From Vreelandella neptunia (GTDB lineage: Bacteria; Pseudomonadota; Gammaproteobacteria; Pseudomonadales; Halomonadaceae): a stretch of DNA of 64,000 nt. Location: assembly GCF_022489065.1 (NCBI RefSeq), contig NZ_JAKVTW010000001.1, positions 186,001 to 250,000 on the forward strand, read 5' to 3'. The position numbers were made by a program, and so were the translations under genes. Under the pieces are notes generated by a model. The model saw nothing but the letters and a program-made list of their open reading frames with translations. It made no database searches and was not told the origin of the DNA. Shown one piece after another: positions 43,922-53,081 of this stretch; positions within the stretch are counted from its first letter, which is position 1; each line of letters begins with the position of its first letter.

Positions 43922-46887
43922 AAACACTAAGAGAATTGTACCAAGAACATGAAGGCAAGGTTTCCGATAAATGGGATATTTACCTTAGTGAATACGATAG
44001 ATTTTTTTCTCCATACAGGGAGAAAAAAATAAGGCTATTAGAAGTCGGCGTTCAAAATGGCGGGTCTCTGGAAATATGGAATAAGTATTTCCCTAATGCC
44101 GATTTGTTAGTCGGATGTGATATTAACGAGGATTGTAAGCTTCTAGAGTATAATTCTGAAAAAATAAAAATTGTAGTTGGCGATGCTAATTTAAATAAAA
44201 CCGAAAAAGATATAAGAGATATTTCCAGCTATTTTGATATTATTATAGATGATGGTTCACATACAAGCGCAGACATAGTACTTACTTTTTCTAAATATTT
44301 TCCTTATCTTAAGGATGGAGGAGTTTTTGTTGCAGAAGATTTACATTGCAGTTATTGGAAAAATTATGGCGGCGGTCTTTACGATTTAACTTCTTCAATA
44401 AGTTTTTTTAAACAGCTTGTGGATATAATAAACTATGAGCACTGGGGTTTAAATAAAGGTATAAGTGAAGCAATAAGTGTTTTCAATGCTAAATATGGTT
44501 TGAGTTTAAATTTAAATGATCTTGAGAAAATTCATTCCATTGAATTTGTTAATTCTCTTTGTATTGTTCACAAAAAAACAGCCAGCAATAACCGTTTAGG
44601 TCGAAGAAATATAGTTGGTCATGACGAGCTGGTAATGCCGGTGCTTGAAAGCTTAAACGGAAGTTTTGGACAGCCTTTTCTCCAGGATGAGGAAGATGAA
44701 GATAGTATTCATCCCTTGTTAAGAATTGAGCAGCGAGATGAAGAAATCAATGAAATTAGAAGAAAGGAATTGTTGCTTGAAGATGAAATATCCAAGCTTG
44801 GTCAGCAGATAAATAGTCGTGAAAGTGAAATTGAAAAACTTGAAAGTGAAATTGAAAAATATAAGCAACAGCAAGTCACCATTGGATCAGGCCTTGTTGA
44901 TTGTAAGAAAAATAATGAGCAGTTAGAAAAAGACATATTTAATTTAATTAGTTCAAAAAGTTGGAAAGTTACTAGACCTCTTAGGTTAGTTGCCTCAGCT
45001 GGAAAAAAATGTCACAACTTAATTACTTTCACATTGACTGCCCTTAAGAAAACTGGTGGCTTTAGAAGCGCATTTCGTAAAGCTACAAAACTTTATAGAA
45101 ATGAAGGTATAAAGGGACTGTCAAGAGGTTATCATTTTGTAGTAAATGGATCGCATGAGTCAGTAACAGTAAATCATCATAATTACGAAAAATGGATTCT
45201 GAGTTACGATGTTCTCTCTGAAGAAGAAAAATATCGGATTCAATCTGATATAAAAAGCTTTAAATGTACTCCGCTTGTCTCTATTGTAATGCCTGTTTAC
45301 AACCCGAATATCACATGGCTTGATGAGGCGATCAAGTCTGTTCAAGCACAGTTGTATGAAAACTGGGAGCTATGTATAGCTGATGATAATTCAAAAAATA
45401 ATAATATAAAGAAATTTTTAGAAAAACAACAGTCGACTGATGCGCGGATCAAGGTAGTATACCGTGATAAAAACGGCCATATTTCTGCTGCTTCTAATAG
45501 TGCTTTAGAAATCGCTTCAGGTGAATGGGTAGCTCTGATGGATCAAGATGATTTATTGCCAGAGCACGCATTATATTGTGTGGCAAAGGCTATCAATGAA
45601 AACCCCGAAGCAGGTCTGATTTATTCAGATGAAGATAAAGTAGACGAAGCGGGAAACCGGCATAGCCCTTATTTCAAATCTGATTGGAACAGAAGTTTGT
45701 TTTATTCACAAAACATGATTTGTCATCTTGGAGCCTATAGGAAAAGCTTGATTGATAAAGTTGGGGGGTTTCAGGAAGGTTTGGAAGGAGCTCAAGACCA
45801 TGATTTGGCGTTAAAGGTTATTGAGCTTCTCAAAGATGAAGCTATTGTTCACATACCAAAAATTCTTTATCACTGGCGCGTTCATTCTCAAAGTACCGCG
45901 GGTGGTGCTGATGCCAAGCCTTACGCTGCTATAGCAGGTGAAAAAGCTATCAAGGGTCATATGGAGCGTAGTGGTATAAAGGCGGATGTCACCTCTAATC
46001 AATATGGTTATCGAGTAAAATATAGTCTTCCTGACATCCTTCCAAAAGTGTCGTTGATCATACCAACTAGGAACGGTCATGATTTAGTAAAAATTTGCAT
46101 TGAAAGTATAATTAGCAAAACCACATATGCAAACTATGAAATTATTCTAATTGATAACGGTTCTGATGATCCTGAGTCGTTAGAATACTTTTCAAAGCTA
46201 GAAACTAATTATGACAACATAACTATTAAGCGCGATGAGAGGCCTTTTAATTATTCAGCTTTAAATAACGATGCTGTAAAAGTAGCGAAGGGCGATATTA
46301 TTGGTCTTGTTAATAACGATATTGAAGTTATTGAACCAGAATGGCTTTCAGAAATGGTTAGCCAAGTGATTCAACAAGGAGTGGGTGCAGTAGGTGCCAA
46401 ATTGCTTTATCCGACCGGACTGGTTCAGCACCCAGGCGTTGTCATTGGAATTGGTGGCGTAGCGGGGCACGTATTCCATAACATTCATCCCAACGATCCT
46501 GGTTACTTTGGCCGTTTGAATTTAGTAAATGAATACTCGGCAGTTACGGCTGCGTGTCTACTGGTTAAGAAAGAAGACTATGAAGAAGTTGGCGGTTTAA
46601 ATGAAGATGATTTAAAAATCGCATTTAATGATGTTGATCTATGTTTAAAATTGAAAGAATTAGGTCTCAGAAATATCTATACACCTTACGCTTTGCTTTA
46701 CCATCATGAGTCAGCGTCAAGGGGTTATGAAGATAATCCTGAAAAAATTGCCCGCTTTAATAGTGAGATTCGCTACATGGAAGCTAGATGGGAAAAGTAC
46801 ATTGAACATGATCCTTGCTATAACCCTAATTTAACACTAAAGCATTCAGACTTTAGTTTGGCTTGGCCGCCGAGAGGTGTGTATTAA
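43918..46887 (+). CDS. methyltransferase / double GT2 glycosyltransferase fusion
   Basis: A 989-aa multidomain protein. Residues 1-220 are a class I SAM methyltransferase (LLEVGVQNGGSLEIW, IIIDDGSHTSADI). A coiled coil lies near 275-330 and includes an exact duplicated heptad. Two GT2 domains follow: one from about 453 (VSIVMPVYNPN, ALMDQDDLL) and one from about 710 (VSLIIPTRNGHDL, VNNDIEV). Such fusions extend and methyl-cap O-polysaccharides (WbdD/WsaE-like logic). The gene overlaps the end of wzt, and capped ends are what Wzt_C recognises. It is markedly AT-rich, which suggests transfer. Specificities are not deducible. Confidence 0.85.
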   Translation: MKTLRELYQEHEGKVSDKWDIYLSEYDRFFSPYREKKIRLLEVGVQNGGSLEIWNKYFPNADLLVGCDINEDCKLLEYNSEKIKIVVGDANLNKTEKDIRDISSYFDIIIDDGSHTSADIVLTFSKYFPYLKDGGVFVAEDLHCSYWKNYGGGLYDLTSSISFFKQLVDIINYEHWGLNKGISEAISVFNAKYGLSLNLNDLEKIHSIEFVNSLCIVHKKTASNNRLGRRNIVGHDELVMPVLESLNGSFGQPFLQDEEDEDSIHPLLRIEQRDEEINEIRRKELLLEDEISKLGQQINSRESEIEKLESEIEKYKQQQVTIGSGLVDCKKNNEQLEKDIFNLISSKSWKVTRPLRLVASAGKKCHNLITFTLTALKKTGGFRSAFRKATKLYRNEGIKGLSRGYHFVVNGSHESVTVNHHNYEKWILSYDVLSEEEKYRIQSDIKSFKCTPLVSIVMPVYNPNITWLDEAIKSVQAQLYENWELCIADDNSKNNNIKKFLEKQQSTDARIKVVYRDKNGHISAASNSALEIASGEWVALMDQDDLLPEHALYCVAKAINENPEAGLIYSDEDKVDEAGNRHSPYFKSDWNRSLFYSQNMICHLGAYRKSLIDKVGGFQEGLEGAQDHDLALKVIELLKDEAIVHIPKILYHWRVHSQSTAGGADAKPYAAIAGEKAIKGHMERSGIKADVTSNQYGYRVKYSLPDILPKVSLIIPTRNGHDLVKICIESIISKTTYANYEIILIDNGSDDPESLEYFSKLETNYDNITIKRDERPFNYSALNNDAVKVAKGDIIGLVNNDIEVIEPEWLSEMVSQVIQQGVGAVGAKLLYPTGLVQHPGVVIGIGGVAGHVFHNIHPNDPGYFGRLNLVNEYSAVTAACLLVKKEDYEEVGGLNEDDLKIAFNDVDLCLKLKELGLRNIYTPYALLYHHESASRGYEDNPEKIARFNSEIRYMEARWEKYIEHDPCYNPNLTLKHSDFSLAWPPRGVY

Positions 46888-47710
46888 ATGAATAGTGATG
46901 AGCAATCAGTGCTTTACATCGATCTCCACGGCACATTACTTGATTCTGACATGCTGGTTGAGTCAGGTTTTTCATTTATTAAGAACAAGCCCTATAAACT
47001 GCTTTCTCTCTTCGGTTGACTAAGTAGAGGGAAAGGCTCAGCTCAAAGCACATCTTGCGGAAACTAATTGCGTAGATGTTACTGTGTTGCCCTATAACCA
47101 GCGTGTGCTTGGGTTAATTCAAGAGGCCAAAGACGAAGGCCGGCACGTGATTCTCGCTACTGCCACTCATAGGATTCTAGCCGAGCGTGTGGCTGAGCAC
47201 TTAGGATGTTTCGATAAAGTTTTAAGCAAAGATAATGGCTCAATCTATCCACGGACAGAAAAAAGGGAGCTACTGGTTGAGCGGTTTGGTGAAAGAGGCT
47301 ATGAGTACGTCGGCAACTCTACCGACGATTGTGAAGTATGGCGATATGCCAATGCTGCGGTAATGATAAATCCAGAAAGAGGTGTTGAAAGACGTGCGAG
47401 GAAGGAAGCAAATGTAACAGAGATGTGTTTATCTATTAAATGATCTTATTGGCCTGAATGGCGACAGGCATCATTCCATCAAGAAACACCGGCCGTTTCC
47501 AGCTGGGCACATCTCGATCATGCTGGGTTTGGTGTCGTTTCCATGTCTGCTTTTATTGGCTTTCTTAGGGGCGTGGCTCCTTTTACCCATCGAGTTTGTT
47601 GGTGTATTGTTGGTCTACTACGCATTGACCTTTAGTTATTCGCTATGGTTGATGCGTTTTATAGCGGTAGATTTGATAGATTTGGCTAGCTTGTATATTA
47701 TAATAACCTT
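46888..47710 (+). pseudogene. HAD phosphatase-UbiA prenyltransferase fusion, broken
   Basis: The remnant begins MNSDEQSVLYIDLHGTLLDS (HAD motif I). TGA at 47017-47019 replaces an expected Trp (LFG-stop-LSRGKA). One extra base near 47035 shifts the frame before KAQLKAHLAE. The HAD part then continues to VGNSTDDCEVWRYA. The first UbiA helices are missing. A UbiA piece resumes at about 47450 with NDLIGLNGDRHHS, KKHRPFPAGHIS and YYALTFSYSLWLMRF, and stops at the IS boundary. Intact relatives add a sugar or prenyl group to a polyprenyl phosphate. Several independent lesions make this a true pseudogene. Confidence 0.85.
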
Positions 47711-47748
47711 TAAACCGCCCAGGTTATTCTGGAGACCGGTTGTTTGAT

Positions 47749-48630
47749 TCATGCAGCTTCGCCCGACTTCTCCAGTTGACGATAAACGTTCTTTCACGTT
47801 CTGCTTGTGGAGCGTTTCCGACGGGTTCCAGCAAACGGCAATTGTTAAACTAGTCAACCCACTTCAGCGTGGCATATTCTACGGCATCTCGCCCCTTTCA
47901 TGGACCGCGACGGTGAATCGCCTCCGTTTTGAATAAGCCGATTATGGTCTCGGCTAGCGCATTGTCGTAGGAGTCGCCGGTGGTGCCGACTGAAGCATCG
48001 ATACCCTCATCAGCCATACGTCAGTGTAGCGGATCGAGAGATATTGGCCTCCTCGATCACTATGATGGTTCAATCCTTGCCTGTGCCTTCGTGCCCATCC
48101 AGAGCGTCCAGTACCAGTGCCGTTTTCATCGACGTCGCTACACGCTAACCTACCATAGAGCGTGCATAAACAGCGACAAAGTAAACGAAGCCAGACCAAG
48201 TAGCGACATAGGTAAAGTCGGCCACCCAAAGCTGATTAGGACGTATTGCCGTAAAGTCACGCTTCACTAGATCAGGTGCCCGTTTCTGGGCGGAATCACT
48301 GATAGCCGTGAAGGAGCGTTGGCTTCGCGCCTCGCCGCGTATTACCAGACGATGCATGAGCCGTGCTATGTATGATGCAACGAGCAATTTCAACGCCCTC
48401 ACGACGGAGTTGCCGCCAGACCTTACGAGCACCTTAGACGCGGAAGTTTTCCTCCCACACCCGCTGAACCCCAGCCTTAAGAAACGCATCCTGCTGATAT
48501 CGATCTGCCCGCCGTTCAGAATCGGCCTCCAGTGCCTTGTGGTGGTAATGCGTCGATGGGGCGATTGGCAGCAGGCTACAAATCGACTCGACCCATACTG
48601 AGCACGATGCTCGTCGATAAACGACACCAT
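47749..48630 (-). pseudogene. IS3-family orfB (DDE transposase) remnant
   Basis: Pieces recognisable in different frames are MVSFIDEHRAQYG, CTVARLMHRL-type text, IRPNQLWVADFTYVATWSGF (first catalytic Asp), and at the 3' end GRDAVEYATLKWVD and KSGEAA. Multiple frameshifts and stops separate them. Confidence 0.8.
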
Positions 48631-48947
48631 TAATTGGGTTTGCGTTTGAGCTCCGTCTGGGCGAAAAAAGCAGCCGCCTTACGGAGAATTTCATTGGGGC
48701 GCTTCAATTCGGAATTTTCACGCTTTAGCTGCTTGACTTGCTCACGTTCAGAAAGGTTAATCAAGCTGTCTTCCTGTGAGACTTCTGTGCGTTTGCACCA
48801 AGCCCTCAAGATCAACGGTTTACAGCCGAACTTGTTGGTAATGTAACAGATCGCCGCCCACTTGGACTGGTATTCGCCTTGCTGTTCAATGACTAATCAA
48901 ACAGCTTGCTCCCGGACTTCTGGGGAATACCGTTTTGGTGAGTTCAT
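48630..48947 (-). pseudogene. IS3-family orfA remnant
   Basis: Starts MNSPKRYSPEVREQAV, then an in-frame stop. It continues as an HTH region (KWAAICYITNKFGC) and the leucine-zipper-like end QLKRENSELKRPNEILRKAA. The internal TGA makes it non-functional. Confidence 0.8.
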
Positions 48948-49036
48948 GACTCCACCCTCTCAAAATATATAGTCTCCGGTAAAGCCGGGGCGGTTCAGTA
49001 TATTTTAGTTTTTATTTTTTGGGTTAAATATATAAA

Positions 49037-50308
49037 ATGAAGTTTCTTCTCTTATACAAGGGTGATTTTGGTACTACTTTACGAGGCCCTGAGTTACGTT
49101 ACTATTCTCTTGCCCAAAGTTTAATTGAGTTTGGTGATGAGGTGTATTTATGTGGCCGATTGGGTGATGAAAAGGGTGTGCCTAGTAAAGCTACTTTTAT
49201 CTCAGTGTCGAAAGTTATAAGTCTGACGAAGGTTTTTTTTGATTCTGACGTTATTGTTTTACATGGTGGCGGGCCCTTGATTATGTTGTTATCTCTGTTC
49301 TCGGGGTTCTTAGGAAAGAAAATTATTTTGGATTGCTACGTTCCTCATTGGGTTGAGCTAGATGAAATAGTTAAAAAATCCCCAAAATATAAAACTAAGT
49401 TGTTGGTTAAGTCTTATTTTAATGTTGCCCGCAGTTTTTTTGGTGTTATTTTTTTTAATGCCGTTATTGTTGCCAATCAACGGCAGTTGGATTTGATGCG
49501 GGGTATGATGGCGCCTTTTTGGTTAACCCACGAGTTCTCTCGCATTCATATCATTCCCTTTGGCTGTGATGAAATAGTATCTAACGATCAACAACGTAAT
49601 AGCCGTCAGCTTCTTAGCAAGCTGGCTGGTGAAGAATTTTCCAAATCGGATTTTTTGATAGGTTGGTTGGGTGGGGCCTATGGCTGGTTTGATATAGATG
49701 CCGTAATAGAGGCAGTGTCAAAGGCCATTAAAGAAAACTGCAATATAAAGCTTATTTTATTTGGTGTTGAAAACGACGCAAAAAATAAGATCGTTTCTAA
49801 AATGCCAGACTATGCGCGTGGTAATGTTTTCTTTTTGCCTTGGGTCGATTTTTCAAAGCGAATGGAATATTGGGCAGGTTTTGATATTTCATTGGTATGG
49901 GGTGGCGAGGGGTATGAAAATGATTATGCATCGCGCACCCGAAATTTTGATTGTTTGACGCTCGGGTTGCCTATTATTCAAAATAAAGATAGCGAGTGGG
50001 GAGCAAGGCTTGATCACTCCGGTGCAGGCAAAGCGACGACGCTTGAAGATTTGCCTACCATACTCGTTGAGCTAAGCCACTCTCCCGGTACGGTTAATAG
50101 CATGCGCCGCGCTATGGAAAAGTTAGCTGTGGGCTTTTATTGGCATAAAAGTGCTAACAAACTGCTGGAGATCATACCCAGCACTAGGATGAGCTTTATA
50201 AGAAGGTTGTTTGGGTTTTCAGTTTTTTTGCTAGTGTTGCCTGCCTTTTTTGTGTCGGCTTTGTTTGTGTTGATTTCTTATTTAATCAAGAAGGCAGTCA
50301 AACGTTGA
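49037..50308 (+). CDS. GT4-like glycosyltransferase with C-terminal membrane anchor
   Basis: A 423-aa protein. N-terminal RGPELRYYSLAQSL and a Rossmann-like VIVLHGGGPLIML suggest a GT-B fold. The C-terminal half has LIGWLGGAYGWFDIDAVIEA and an ALTLGLPIIQNK-like donor region. The last ~30 residues form a hydrophobic helix (SVFLLVLPAFFVSALFVLIS) followed by KKAVKR, so it is probably anchored at the inner membrane. AT-rich. It is 40 bp after the IS remnant and 4 bp overlapping the next gene. The sugar is unknown. Confidence 0.72.
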   Translation: MKFLLLYKGDFGTTLRGPELRYYSLAQSLIEFGDEVYLCGRLGDEKGVPSKATFISVSKVISLTKVFFDSDVIVLHGGGPLIMLLSLFSGFLGKKIILDCYVPHWVELDEIVKKSPKYKTKLLVKSYFNVARSFFGVIFFNAVIVANQRQLDLMRGMMAPFWLTHEFSRIHIIPFGCDEIVSNDQQRNSRQLLSKLAGEEFSKSDFLIGWLGGAYGWFDIDAVIEAVSKAIKENCNIKLILFGVENDAKNKIVSKMPDYARGNVFFLPWVDFSKRMEYWAGFDISLVWGGEGYENDYASRTRNFDCLTLGLPIIQNKDSEWGARLDHSGAGKATTLEDLPTILVELSHSPGTVNSMRRAMEKLAVGFYWHKSANKLLEIIPSTRMSFIRRLFGFSVFLLVLPAFFVSALFVLISYLIKKAVKR

Positions 50309-51411
50309 GTTACAAAATCAGTATATTAGGTATCCGCGGTATTCCAGCGCGCTATGGTGGGTTTGAAACGTTTGCTGAGCATTTAGCTTGCTTCTTAGCT
50401 GATAAGGGCTGGGAAGTGACTGTGTACTGCCAAGAAGATAGTGGCAGCTCTATCTGGGAAAGTACGTGGCAAGGCATCCGCCGTGTTCATATACCTGTCA
50501 GTGTTTCTGGCTCATTAGGCACCATTGTATTTGATGGCAAGGCCGTTTTTCATGCGTTGTCCCAAGAGGGCATCTTTCTCACTTTAGGCTATAACACTGC
50601 CATTTTCAGTGCGCTACATAGGTTGAAAGGGCAGGTCAATATTTTCAATATGGATGGTGTGGAATGGCGGCGTGCTAAATGGGGCGTGTTGGCTAAAATA
50701 TGGCTTAGAATAAACGAGAGAATAGCTTGCTGGGTAGGTAATCATCTAATCGCCGATCATCCTGAAATAAAAAAGCATTTATTGCCACAGGTTGATAGTG
50801 AAAAGATCACTATGATTCCTTATGGTGGGCAAAAAATTGTCTCTGCGGACGCTGAGTTACTCAAGCCCTATGGTATTACTTCCAATAATTTTTCCTTAGT
50901 GGTTGCCAGGCCTGAGCCCGAAAATTCGTTGTTAGAAATTGTCCAAGCGTTTAGTGCTCGTCACAGAAACCATTATTTAGTCGTGCTAGGCAATTTCATG
51001 CCGCATGATAATAAGTATCATAATGAGGTAATGTCAGCTGCTAGCGATGAAGTTTTATTTTTAGGGGGCATTTACGATGCCGATATTGTTAGCTGTCTTC
51101 GGTTCCATAGCCGTTTCTATGTGCATGGCCATCAAGTCGGTGGCACAAACCCTTCCTTGGTAGAGGCCTTGGGCGCAGGTTGCGCTGTATTAGCGCACGA
51201 TAATGTCTACACGCGCTGGGTAGCCGGTTCTGCTGCTATGTACTTCGAAGGGGTAGTTTCCCTAGCTGATTTATTCGATAACTTACTACCCGCTAATGAT
51301 AAAATCCTCGAAATGAAAACTGCTAGTTGTGAACGTTTTGATCAGCAGTTTACCTGGCCTAAAGTTTTGGATAGCTACCATGAGCTGCTACTCCGTTATT
51401 ATCCAACATGA
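50305..51411 (+). CDS. DUF1972/GT4 glycosyltransferase (rhamnosyltransferase-like)
   Basis: A 368-aa GT-B enzyme whose N-terminus ISILGIRGIPARYGGFETFAE is the DUF1972 signature of Cps2T/WchF-type beta-1,4-rhamnosyltransferases. The GT1-type donor half has PEPENSLLEIVQAF and GHQVGGTNPSLVEALGAGC. It starts with TTG overlapping the stop of the preceding gene. With rfbBDAC upstream, L-rhamnose transfer is the natural guess. Confidence 0.82.
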   Translation: MSYKISILGIRGIPARYGGFETFAEHLACFLADKGWEVTVYCQEDSGSSIWESTWQGIRRVHIPVSVSGSLGTIVFDGKAVFHALSQEGIFLTLGYNTAIFSALHRLKGQVNIFNMDGVEWRRAKWGVLAKIWLRINERIACWVGNHLIADHPEIKKHLLPQVDSEKITMIPYGGQKIVSADAELLKPYGITSNNFSLVVARPEPENSLLEIVQAFSARHRNHYLVVLGNFMPHDNKYHNEVMSAASDEVLFLGGIYDADIVSCLRFHSRFYVHGHQVGGTNPSLVEALGAGCAVLAHDNVYTRWVAGSAAMYFEGVVSLADLFDNLLPANDKILEMKTASCERFDQQFTWPKVLDSYHELLLRYYPT

Positions 51412-51543
51412 TTTAATTGGCGGAGTAACCTGTAAGCATGGTGTTGACTTTGGTATTTTGTATTGAAATTTCAAGCCAGTGCCGTTTGAGTCTTTGTCAT
51501 GCTGCTGATGGATTAGTTGGGTTAGGGAGTTGTTGGCATTGTG

Positions 51544-52926
51544 ATGCAAACTAAACGTAGTCCCATCACCGAGCGCTACCCCGCGCAAGTGTTCGTGCCG
51601 TTTATCGATATGTTCCTGGTTTTTGTGGGCGGTTTTATTGCCTACTATGTACGCTTTGGTAATTTCGATGTCCATGAGCGCTTCATCGTCGGGCTGTTTT
51701 TAATCTCTGTTTTCATCGTGATGGCTAACTTCATTGACGATGCTTACGTACGTTGGCGTACTACACGTCTCTCCACCATTCTTTTTCGCTTGGTGGGCGT
51801 TTGGGTAGGGGTCACGCTGGCGGCCGCCTCGATCATTTACCTAGCTGAAGCGTCGGTGCGTTATTCGCGCCTATGGCTGGGCATGACCATGCTGATTTCG
51901 CTTGTGATGGCAGGCGGCGTCCGCGTCACGATTATGCTGGTTTTGAAGTATGCCCGCGCCCATGGTCAGAACCTGCGTGGAGTGTTCCTGGTGGGGCCAG
52001 GTTCGAACTTGCTCAATGTGGCCAGGAGTATGCGCCGGTCGCCTGGCGAGGGCTTTGCTATCTCGGGTGTTCAACGGTTGAAAGGAGCACCTGATCATGC
52101 GTTTTTGGAGTGCTTGGCGCGGCGTGTCGAAACTTCTGAGGCGCGAGAAGTTTGGATCTGCCTGCCGCTGGAGATGGGTAGTACGGTGCGTGAAATCGTC
52201 CATAGCTTGCGGCATCAAACGGTGGAAGTGCGGTTTATCCCCGAGTTTGGCGAAATTCAGTTATTGAACCATCAAATTAGCGAAGTAGCGGGGCGCTTTG
52301 CCATCGATCTGAGCGTGACGCCCATGGTCGAAACGGCTCGGTTTGTGAAGCGAATCGAAGATGTGGTGATGGGGTCGATCTTCCTGTTGGCATCGCTACC
52401 GGTCTGCTTGGTGATTGCGCTGGTGCTTAAATGCCAGTCGCCCGGCCCAGTGCTTTTTAAGCAGTACCGCATGGGCATCAATGGCAAGCGGTTTAAGGTG
52501 TACAAATTCCGCTCCATGGAGGTTCATGAGGAGTCGAGTGGCCATGTCACGCAGGCAAGCCGTGGTGATCCGCGAGTCACCAAGTTTGGTGCTTTTTTGC
52601 GGCGTACGTCACTGGATGAGCTGCCCCAGTTTTACAACGTGCTACAAGGCAGAATGTCCGTGGTTGGCCCCAGACCACACGCGTTAGCGCACAACGAGCA
52701 GTACAAAGAACTGGTCGAATCCTATATGAAGCGACATAAGGTCAAGCCCGGGATGACCGGCTGGGCGCAAGTGAACGGCTTCAGGGGGGAAACTGACACC
52801 CTTGATAAAATGGAGCGTCGCGTCGAACATGACCTGTGGTATATCGATAATTGGTCGTTGTGGTTGGATTTACGCATCATAGCGTTAACAATCCTTAAGG
52901 GTTTTATTAATCCGAACGCCTATTAG
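51544..52926 (+). CDS. polyprenyl glycosylphosphotransferase (WcaJ/WbaP-like)
   Basis: A protein of about 460 aa with four or five N-terminal membrane helices, a nucleotide-binding-like middle and a C-terminal phosphoglycosyltransferase domain. Typical motifs are MGSIFLLASLPVCLVIALVLK (reentrant helix), the Asp-Glu dyad in TSLDELPQFYNVL, MSVVGPRPHA and KPGMTGWAQVNGFRGET. It loads the first sugar-1-phosphate onto undecaprenyl phosphate, starting synthesis of the glycan. The ribosome binding site is weak, so the exact start is uncertain by one codon. Confidence 0.9.
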   Translation: MQTKRSPITERYPAQVFVPFIDMFLVFVGGFIAYYVRFGNFDVHERFIVGLFLISVFIVMANFIDDAYVRWRTTRLSTILFRLVGVWVGVTLAAASIIYLAEASVRYSRLWLGMTMLISLVMAGGVRVTIMLVLKYARAHGQNLRGVFLVGPGSNLLNVARSMRRSPGEGFAISGVQRLKGAPDHAFLECLARRVETSEAREVWICLPLEMGSTVREIVHSLRHQTVEVRFIPEFGEIQLLNHQISEVAGRFAIDLSVTPMVETARFVKRIEDVVMGSIFLLASLPVCLVIALVLKCQSPGPVLFKQYRMGINGKRFKVYKFRSMEVHEESSGHVTQASRGDPRVTKFGAFLRRTSLDELPQFYNVLQGRMSVVGPRPHALAHNEQYKELVESYMKRHKVKPGMTGWAQVNGFRGETDTLDKMERRVEHDLWYIDNWSLWLDLRIIALTILKGFINPNAY

Positions 52927-53018
52927 TAAGCCAAGCTTGTTTTACACTGCTTCAAGCTGTCGGGGCTAAACCTCGCTAGCAGCGGCAAGCGCCCTCGAAA
53001 TAAGATATTTGTGCTAAC

Positions 53019-53051
53019 ATGGTCGGCCTTTGTGCCGACCATTTTTGTTTT
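53019..53051 (+). terminator. terminator before the O-antigen ligase gene
   Basis: ATGGTCGGC and GCCGACCAT form a perfect 9-bp stem with a 6-nt loop, followed by TTTTGTTTTT. It ends the main polysaccharide transcript. Confidence 0.85.
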
Positions 53052-53081
53052 TACGCTCTACTGTCTGTTGACGGATCAACT

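Larger units (their letters stand above)
47711..48997 (-). mobile_element. decayed IS3-family insertion sequence
   Basis: The outer ends form related inverted repeats: right end TGAACCGCCCCGG (minus strand), left end TAAACCGCCCAGG, each followed by a GGAGAC block. The inside encodes orfA and orfB remnants of an IS3-group transposase on the minus strand, with stops and frameshifts. No matching 3-bp target duplication is seen (CTT against GTA), so flanking DNA has been lost or has mutated. It replaced the 3' end of the HAD-UbiA gene. Confidence 0.85.

Noticed and set aside
47711..48997. Active insertion sequence
   Set aside because: Both transposase frames are broken and no target duplication is present.
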